NCBI GenBank assembly: GCA_964350145.1
Contig: CAYGJL010000063.1
Location: 1-9,316 of the forward strand
Source of the DNA: JACDCY01 sp964350145
GTDB lineage: Bacteria; Gemmatimonadota; Gemmatimonadetes; Gemmatimonadales; Gemmatimonadaceae
DNA: 9,316 bases
Reading direction: 5' to 3'
The notes beneath the pieces were generated by a model that saw only the letters and a program-made list of their open reading frames with translations, was not told the origin of the DNA and ran no database searches. The first letter of the stretch is position 1. Every line of letters begins with the position of its first letter. Both the position numbers and the translations under genes were made by a program. Positions 5,531 to 9,316 of the stretch are shown here, in pieces.

Positions 5531-7783
5531 TCAGAGGCGCATTCGCTCGACCAGCGCCTCGAACCTCGGATGCCCGCGCATGGGATCCATCAACGGGTTC
5601 ACGCGCACGTAGCACAGCCATCCGCGCCGCTCGGCGTACGCCCGCTCGGTCCAGTCGATCGCGCACTCGATGTCGCCGAGCCCGACGTAGATCATGGCGA
5701 TTCCCACGGGCGAGACGTACTCGCGCTCGTGCTCCGCCAGCAGCGTCTCAAGAATCGCGCGCGCTTCGCCTTCCTTCCCGCCGCGCGCGAGCGCGTACGC
5801 GAGCGTGGCGCGCGTGTAGCTACCGGCCTCCGGCATCTCGATCGTCTCCCGCAGCACCCGCTCGGCCTCGGCAAGCTCCCCCTCGACTGCGAGTGTGTGG
5901 CCCAGCAGGCGGTAGGTCTCCTCGGAGTTGGGATTCATCACGATCGCGCGGTCGAGGTGATGCCGCGCCTGATCCCACCGGCGCGCCAGGTAATACTGCC
6001 ACGCAATTCCACGCCGCGCGGACACCGAGCCGGGGTCCAGCTCCACCGACGTGTGGCCTTCGACGATCGCATCGCCGTGCTGAGCGCGCGCCGCGAGCAC
6101 GAACGCGAACAGCTGGTGCGCCCACGCATACCGCGGGTCGAGCTCGATCGCGCGCCGGAATTCCTCTTCCGCCTTCCGCCAATCCCAGTCGAAGATGAAG
6201 CAGCGCCAGCCGAGGGCGGCGTGCGGCTCCGCCAGGGTCGGATCGAGCTCGATGGCTTTGAGCGCGTGCTCCCGGGCCTGATCGAAGCCTTCGCGAATCG
6301 GCACGTTGCGGTAGTCGAGCTCGAGCGCGTAGGCGTCGCTGAGCCCGGCATGGGCCAGCGCGTATTGCGGATCCTCCTCGATCGCCTGCTTGAAGTACCG
6401 GATCGCGTTCGCCAGCCCCGACTGGGTCCGGAGCCCCATCTCGTACCGGCCTTTGAGGAACAGGCTGTACGCGCGGACGTTCTGCGTGTGCCGCCGCGCC
6501 GCGGGCTCCACGACTTCGCCGAGCGCCCCGGCGCGCAGCGTGTTCACGATCGTGCGTGAGATCTCGTCCTGGATCGCGAGCACGTCATCCAGCTGCCGGT
6601 CGAACCGCTGCGACCAGAGCAGGCGGCCGTCCTGCGTGGACGAGAGCTGCGCCGTGATCCGCAGCTGCGATCCGGCGCGGCGGACGGTGCCTTCCAGGAC
6701 GTACGCGCAGTCCAGCAGCGCCCCGATGGCGCGCACATCCTGCGGCTTGCCCTTCAGAGCGAAAACCGTAGTGCGCGATGCGACACGGATGCCGTGCACC
6801 GCGGCGAGGGCGTTAATCAATTCGTCGGTGAGGCCGTCGCTCAGGTACTCGTTGTCCGGCTCCGCGCTCGTGTTGACGAACGGCAGCACGGCGATACCGG
6901 GCGCCGAGGCGGCGACCGTGGGATGTGTCCGCCGCTGCGCTCGCAGGGCGGTGGCGAACGCCGCGGCGCTCGGGAACCGGTGCGCGGGATCCTTCGCCAG
7001 CGCCTGCGCGACCGCGGCATCGACCGATTCGGGGACCTCCGGCCGCAGCGCGCGCACCGGACGCGCCGCCTCGATGACGTGCTTCACCATCACCTCGCGA
7101 GCGGTTCCCGCGAACGGCGGCTCACCCGTCAGCATCTCGAAGAGAACGCAGGCCAGACTGTACACGTCGCTGCGGCTGTCGCAGCCGGTATCTCCCGACG
7201 CCTGCTCGGGTGACATGTACGCGGGCGTGCCGATCGCGATTCCCGGAGTGGTCATTCGGTCGTCGGGCGTCGGGTCGCAGGCGCGGGCGACGCCGAAGTC
7301 CGCGAGCAGCGCCAGCCCGTCGGCAAAAAGAATGTTCTCGGGCTTGACGTCCCGGTGCATGAAGCCGGCGCGGTGCGCGAAATCGAGCCCCGCGCAGATC
7401 TCCTCGGTGATGCGCACGGCGTCCTCGACCGGCAGCTTGCCTTCGCGATCGAGGCGGTCCCGGAGGGAGCCGCCCGGAACGTAGGCGCTCACGTAGTACA
7501 GCGTGCCCTCGCTCTCGCCGGAGTCTATGAGCGGGACGAGATGCGGGTGGCTCAGCCTGGCGGCGATTCCGATCTCGCGGAGGAACCGCTCCGCGCCGAA
7601 CGCAGAAGCCGCTTCGGGGCGCATGATCTTCAGGGCGACGTACCGTTCGTGCTTGGTCTCGCGGGCGAGATATACCGTGGCCATGCCGCCCCGGCCGAGC
7701 TCGCGCTCAACGACGAACCGCGAGGCGAGCAGAGCGGGGAACGGTGTGGGCGTCGACTGCGACGAAGCGAGCATTTCGGGCAT
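5531..7783 (-). CDS. Ser/Thr protein kinase with TolB/FlgO-like domain and C-terminal TPRs
   Basis: A 750-residue signalling protein from ATG 7783. The eukaryotic-type kinase domain spans about 23-285: glycine loop GRGGMATV (30-37), ATP-anchoring Lys52 in VALKIM, HRDVKPEN (143-150, base Asp145), DFG (162-164), and GTPAYMSPEQA (185-195). All catalytic residues are present, so it should be active. Residues about 296-415 form a TolB/FlgO-like alpha-beta domain (IAVLPFVNTS, YLSDGLTDELINAL, YVLEGTVRR, LLWSQRFDR). From about 435 to the end are seven or so TPR units (recurrent AIELDP and similar), closing with the frequent HPRFEALVERMRL end. I find no membrane helix, although many kinases of this type have one after the kinase domain. 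Substrates are unknown; TPRs suggest partner binding. The start overlaps the DinB stop by 1 nt (TGATG), implying translational coupling. ATG 7774 is an alternative start. Confidence 0.93.
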   Translation of the reverse strand: MPEMLASSQSTPTPFPALLASRFVVERELGRGGMATVYLARETKHERYVALKIMRPEAASAFGAERFLREIGIAARLSHPHLVPLIDSGESEGTLYYVSAYVPGGSLRDRLDREGKLPVEDAVRITEEICAGLDFAHRAGFMHRDVKPENILFADGLALLADFGVARACDPTPDDRMTTPGIAIGTPAYMSPEQASGDTGCDSRSDVYSLACVLFEMLTGEPPFAGTAREVMVKHVIEAARPVRALRPEVPESVDAAVAQALAKDPAHRFPSAAAFATALRAQRRTHPTVAASAPGIAVLPFVNTSAEPDNEYLSDGLTDELINALAAVHGIRVASRTTVFALKGKPQDVRAIGALLDCAYVLEGTVRRAGSQLRITAQLSSTQDGRLLWSQRFDRQLDDVLAIQDEISRTIVNTLRAGALGEVVEPAARRHTQNVRAYSLFLKGRYEMGLRTQSGLANAIRYFKQAIEEDPQYALAHAGLSDAYALELDYRNVPIREGFDQAREHALKAIELDPTLAEPHAALGWRCFIFDWDWRKAEEEFRRAIELDPRYAWAHQLFAFVLAARAQHGDAIVEGHTSVELDPGSVSARRGIAWQYYLARRWDQARHHLDRAIVMNPNSEETYRLLGHTLAVEGELAEAERVLRETIEMPEAGSYTRATLAYALARGGKEGEARAILETLLAEHEREYVSPVGIAMIYVGLGDIECAIDWTERAYAERRGWLCYVRVNPLMDPMRGHPRFEALVERMRL

Positions 7784-7785
7784 CA
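7781..7785 (-). promoter_or_regulatory. TGATG stop-start overlap between DinB and kinase genes
   Basis: On the minus strand the DinB stop TGA (7785-7783) shares its last base with the kinase ATG (7783-7781). A GGGAG lies 11 nt upstream of the ATG, a little far for a normal ribosome site. This layout is typical of termination-reinitiation coupling. Confidence 0.75.
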
Positions 7786-8271
7786 GGGCGCGTACTCCCG
7801 CAGCTCGCTGATCGATAGGGCATCTACGGTGGCGGCGTCCGGAACCAGCATCCGCCGGTGGTAGTCGATCTGCCCGAGGTGATACGCGAGGTGCGTGGCG
7901 AGATGCGCGAGGAAACCGGCGGTGCCGAGCTTGCGGCCGGCGACGGGAACCGGATACTCCCCCTCCCACTGCTCCGGAGCGAGCTGCGCGAGCGTGGCGT
8001 CCACCGATTTCGCGGCGGCTTCGATCCGGCGGCGCACTTCGGCGCGTGTCAGATCACGCGTGGCGAACTCGGCTTCCCGGTCGCGTACGTAGCCCGTCCG
8101 GCCGAGCACGGCGCCGATGAAGTGCTCGAGGTTGCCGGCGAGGTGGAGCGCAAGCGTGCCGGCGGAGTTCGGGATGCCGGGCGCCGTGCGCCAGAGCGTC
8201 TCGTCGTCGTGATAAGCGTCCACTTCACGCGCGACCGCCCGCAAGTCACGAGCGAGCACGGTTCGAATCAT
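7783..8271 (-). CDS. DinB family four-helix protein
   Basis: A 162-residue protein of the DinB/YfiT-like fold, a four-helix bundle that binds a divalent metal through a His triad. Members act as thiol transferases or are uncharacterised. The start MIRTVLARDLRAV at ATG 8271 matches the usual beginning of this subgroup; TTG 8295 would add eight residues without homology-like character. Helix 2 carries ALHLAGNLEHFIGAVL (41-56), with His43 and His50. The second histidine cluster is HLATHLAYHLGQIDYHRR (123-140), with His127 and His131 spaced as in the metal triad. The GRTGYVRDREAEFA segment (57-70) is typical of DinB proteins from soil bacteria. The catalytic activity cannot be read from the sequence. 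The gene lies 42 bp after the SGNH hydrolase and its stop overlaps the kinase start, so it may be regulated together with, or feed into, the kinase. Confidence 0.9.
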   Translation of the reverse strand: MIRTVLARDLRAVAREVDAYHDDETLWRTAPGIPNSAGTLALHLAGNLEHFIGAVLGRTGYVRDREAEFATRDLTRAEVRRRIEAAAKSVDATLAQLAPEQWEGEYPVPVAGRKLGTAGFLAHLATHLAYHLGQIDYHRRMLVPDAATVDALSISELREYAP

Positions 8272-8313
8272 TCCGGGGTGCAAGCGGCTTCCCAACGTAT
8301 AGGGATCGGAAAG

Positions 8314-8952
8314 TTACGGCAGTCGCAGCGCCCTGGCGATCGCCGCTTCCGCGAGCGGCGCCATGACGGCGTAGCCGGCCGCGTTAGGATGCACGCCGTC
8401 CCTCGTGAGCTCGGCGCGCAGGCCGCCACGCGCATCCGCCATGGGCGTGTGGTAATCGAGATACACCGCGCCGGTCGCATCCGCGTAGCTCCGAATCCAG
8501 GAATTGAGCGCGACTATCCTCGGCGCGGGCTCCAAGCCGCGCTTCCATGGATAGTCGTACGCCGGCAGCACGGACGACAACACGACGCGGATGCCGTTGG
8601 CGCGCGCGATCTCCGCCATCGAGGCGAGGTTGTCCTGGATCATCTCCAGCGACGACGGTCCCGTGTTGCCGGCGATGTCGTTGGTTCCCGCGAGGATCAC
8701 CACGACCTTGGGCCGGAGCCGCACAACGTCCTGCCGGAAGCGCACGAGTATCTGCGGAGTGGTCTGGCCGCTGATGCCGCGCGGGATGTAGGGCTTGCCG
8801 GGAAAGAGAGCGGGGAAGTACGGCGCCCACGATTCGGTGATGGAGTCGCCGATGAACACCACGCGATTCTCGCCCGGCGCTTGCGCGGGCCTCGCCGTGC
8901 AGGCGGTGAGAACAAGAGCTGCCGCGGTGCATGCCGGTCGCCACAATCTCAT
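8314..8952 (-). CDS. SGNH/GDSL-family lipoprotein hydrolase
   Basis: A 212-residue esterase or acylhydrolase. ATG 8952 is chosen because it overlaps the proline dehydrogenase stop as ATGA and opens directly on a lipoprotein signal (MRLWRPACTAAALVLTAC, lipobox LTAC, Cys18). All four SGNH blocks are present. Block I is FIGDSIT with nucleophile Ser37. Block II is GISGQTT with Gly62, and block III is LAGTNDIAGN with Asn91. Block V is DGVHPNAAGY with Asp185 and His188. The chain closely follows the short SGNH acylhydrolases that carry ISGQTTPQ and GTNDIAGNTGP, which are thought to cleave acyl or acetyl esters; the true substrate is unknown. The lipid anchor places it on the envelope, so deacetylation of cell-surface glycans or lipids is one possibility (inference). 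Its length is normal for the family once the signal peptide is included. Confidence 0.93.
   Translation of the reverse strand: MRLWRPACTAAALVLTACTARPAQAPGENRVVFIGDSITESWAPYFPALFPGKPYIPRGISGQTTPQILVRFRQDVVRLRPKVVVILAGTNDIAGNTGPSSLEMIQDNLASMAEIARANGIRVVLSSVLPAYDYPWKRGLEPAPRIVALNSWIRSYADATGAVYLDYHTPMADARGGLRAELTRDGVHPNAAGYAVMAPLAEAAIARALRLP
8949..8952 (-). promoter_or_regulatory. ATGA overlap joining proline dehydrogenase and SGNH hydrolase genes
   Basis: On the minus strand ATGA contains the hydrolase ATG (8952-8950) and the proline dehydrogenase TGA (8951-8949). No ribosome site precedes the hydrolase start, so it probably depends on translation of the upstream gene. Confidence 0.8.
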
Positions 8953-9316
8953 GGCGAGGGTGACGGGCGAACCCATCGCCGGCCGAGGCTGCGCACGACG
9001 AGCAGCAGGTTGGACGGGTTTTCGGCAAGGCGCCGCATGAACCATGGATACCACGCCGTGCCGTAGCTGATCAGCACTCGCACCCGCTCGCCCTCGGCTG
9101 TGAGCACGCGCCGCGCCTCGCTGTTGATCCCGTACAGCATCTGGATCTCGTAAGCCGAAGGCGGCACCCCCAGCTCGCGCGCGTCCTGCCTTAGCTGGTG
9201 CAACAGCTCGAGATCGTGCGTGCCGAAGGCGACGCGCACGCCGTCGCCGGCGTGGCCGAGCAGCTCGCGCGCGAGCTCGCGAAAACGGGCGCTCACGTCC
9301 TCCCGCCGCTGGAGCG
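8949..9316 (-). CDS. Proline dehydrogenase, C-terminal part (5' end beyond window)
   Basis: FAD enzyme that oxidises proline to pyrroline-5-carboxylate, the first step of proline breakdown. The frame is open to the right edge; the GTG at 9296 is an internal valine, with LQRRED before it in frame. About 121 residues are visible: VAFGTHD, the family motif YEIQMLYGI, the RVLISYGTAWYPW strand and turn, and FMRRLAENPSNLLLVVRSL. The paired arginines of FMRR are the ones known in PutA and Thermus proline dehydrogenase to bind the substrate carboxylate. The protein stops about 10 residues after this helix, so it is a monofunctional enzyme, not the PutA fusion with aldehyde dehydrogenase. Three residues before the Arg pair, where I recall a Tyr in characterised enzymes, there is a Trp (WFMRR). 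Its stop overlaps the hydrolase start. Confidence 0.92.
   Translation of the reverse strand, partial: LQRREDVSARFRELARELLGHAGDGVRVAFGTHDLELLHQLRQDARELGVPPSAYEIQMLYGINSEARRVLTAEGERVRVLISYGTAWYPWFMRRLAENPSNLLLVVRSLGRRWVRPSPSP

Noticed and set aside
6390..7484. Open frame of 364 codons on the plus strand opposite the kinase
   Set aside because: Ser/Ala/Arg-rich without motifs, antisense to the intact kinase catalytic domain.
8296..8322. Possible promoter before DinB on the minus strand (TATACG at 8296-8301 with CTGCCG upstream at 8317-8322)
   Set aside because: The spacer is only 15 bp and the upstream hexamer matches poorly. The spot is relatively AT-rich, so an internal promoter is possible, but I would not annotate it.
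7858..9066. Open frame of 402 codons on the plus strand opposite DinB and the SGNH hydrolase
   Set aside because: It covers two genes with intact family motifs, has low-complexity Arg/Gly/Ala composition and no domain; an antisense shadow.

Overview
This is a GC-rich, gene-dense bacterial chromosome segment with ten protein-coding genes, two of them cut by the window edges. I see no tRNA, rRNA, CRISPR array, insertion sequence or phage gene. The gene types suggest a soil-type Gram-negative bacterium, and my best guess is Gemmatimonadota or a close relative. They include a type III pantothenate kinase, an exported carboxypeptidase-regulatory-like protein ending in a TonB-plug-like module, a Ser/Thr kinase with a TolB/FlgO-like domain and TPRs, a DinB-like protein, a CehA/McbA-type PHP hydrolase, and a stand-alone proline dehydrogenase. 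That taxonomic call is inference from architecture, not from a marker gene.

Layout. The left part (1-2993) reads rightward: the C-terminal half of coaX, then a likely two-gene unit of exported proteins, namely a three-repeat protein with a barrel-less plug (554-1975) and a lipoprotein with an alpha/beta-hydrolase-like pattern (1983-2993). The lipoprotein gene runs 53 bp into the 3' end of a convergent gene for a secreted PHP metallohydrolase (2941-3990, minus). A 151-bp divergent intergenic region (3991-4141) separates that gene from a rightward two-gene unit: a multi-pass membrane protein of unknown function (4142-4687) and a DUF2892/YgaP-like small membrane protein (4700-4951). The latter overlaps by 6 bp a convergent gene for a membrane-anchored SRPBCC protein (4946-5440, minus).

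The right part (5531-9316) reads leftward as a tightly packed series: proline dehydrogenase (5' end outside the window), an SGNH/GDSL lipoprotein esterase joined by a 4-nt ATGA overlap, a 42-nt gap, a DinB-like four-helix protein, and a soluble Ser/Thr kinase-TolB-TPR protein joined by a 1-nt TGATG overlap. The junctions suggest two translationally coupled pairs, possibly in one transcript.

Function. Most products outside coaX, proline dehydrogenase, DinB and the kinase are exported or membrane-bound (two lipoproteins, two signal-peptide proteins, three membrane proteins), so the region is rich in envelope functions. I do not see a complete novel defence or biosynthetic system. The observations most worth a second look are the plug-without-barrel protein, the coupled DinB/kinase pair in which the kinase lacks a membrane segment, the extended convergent overlaps, and a helically phased direct repeat in the divergent intergenic region.
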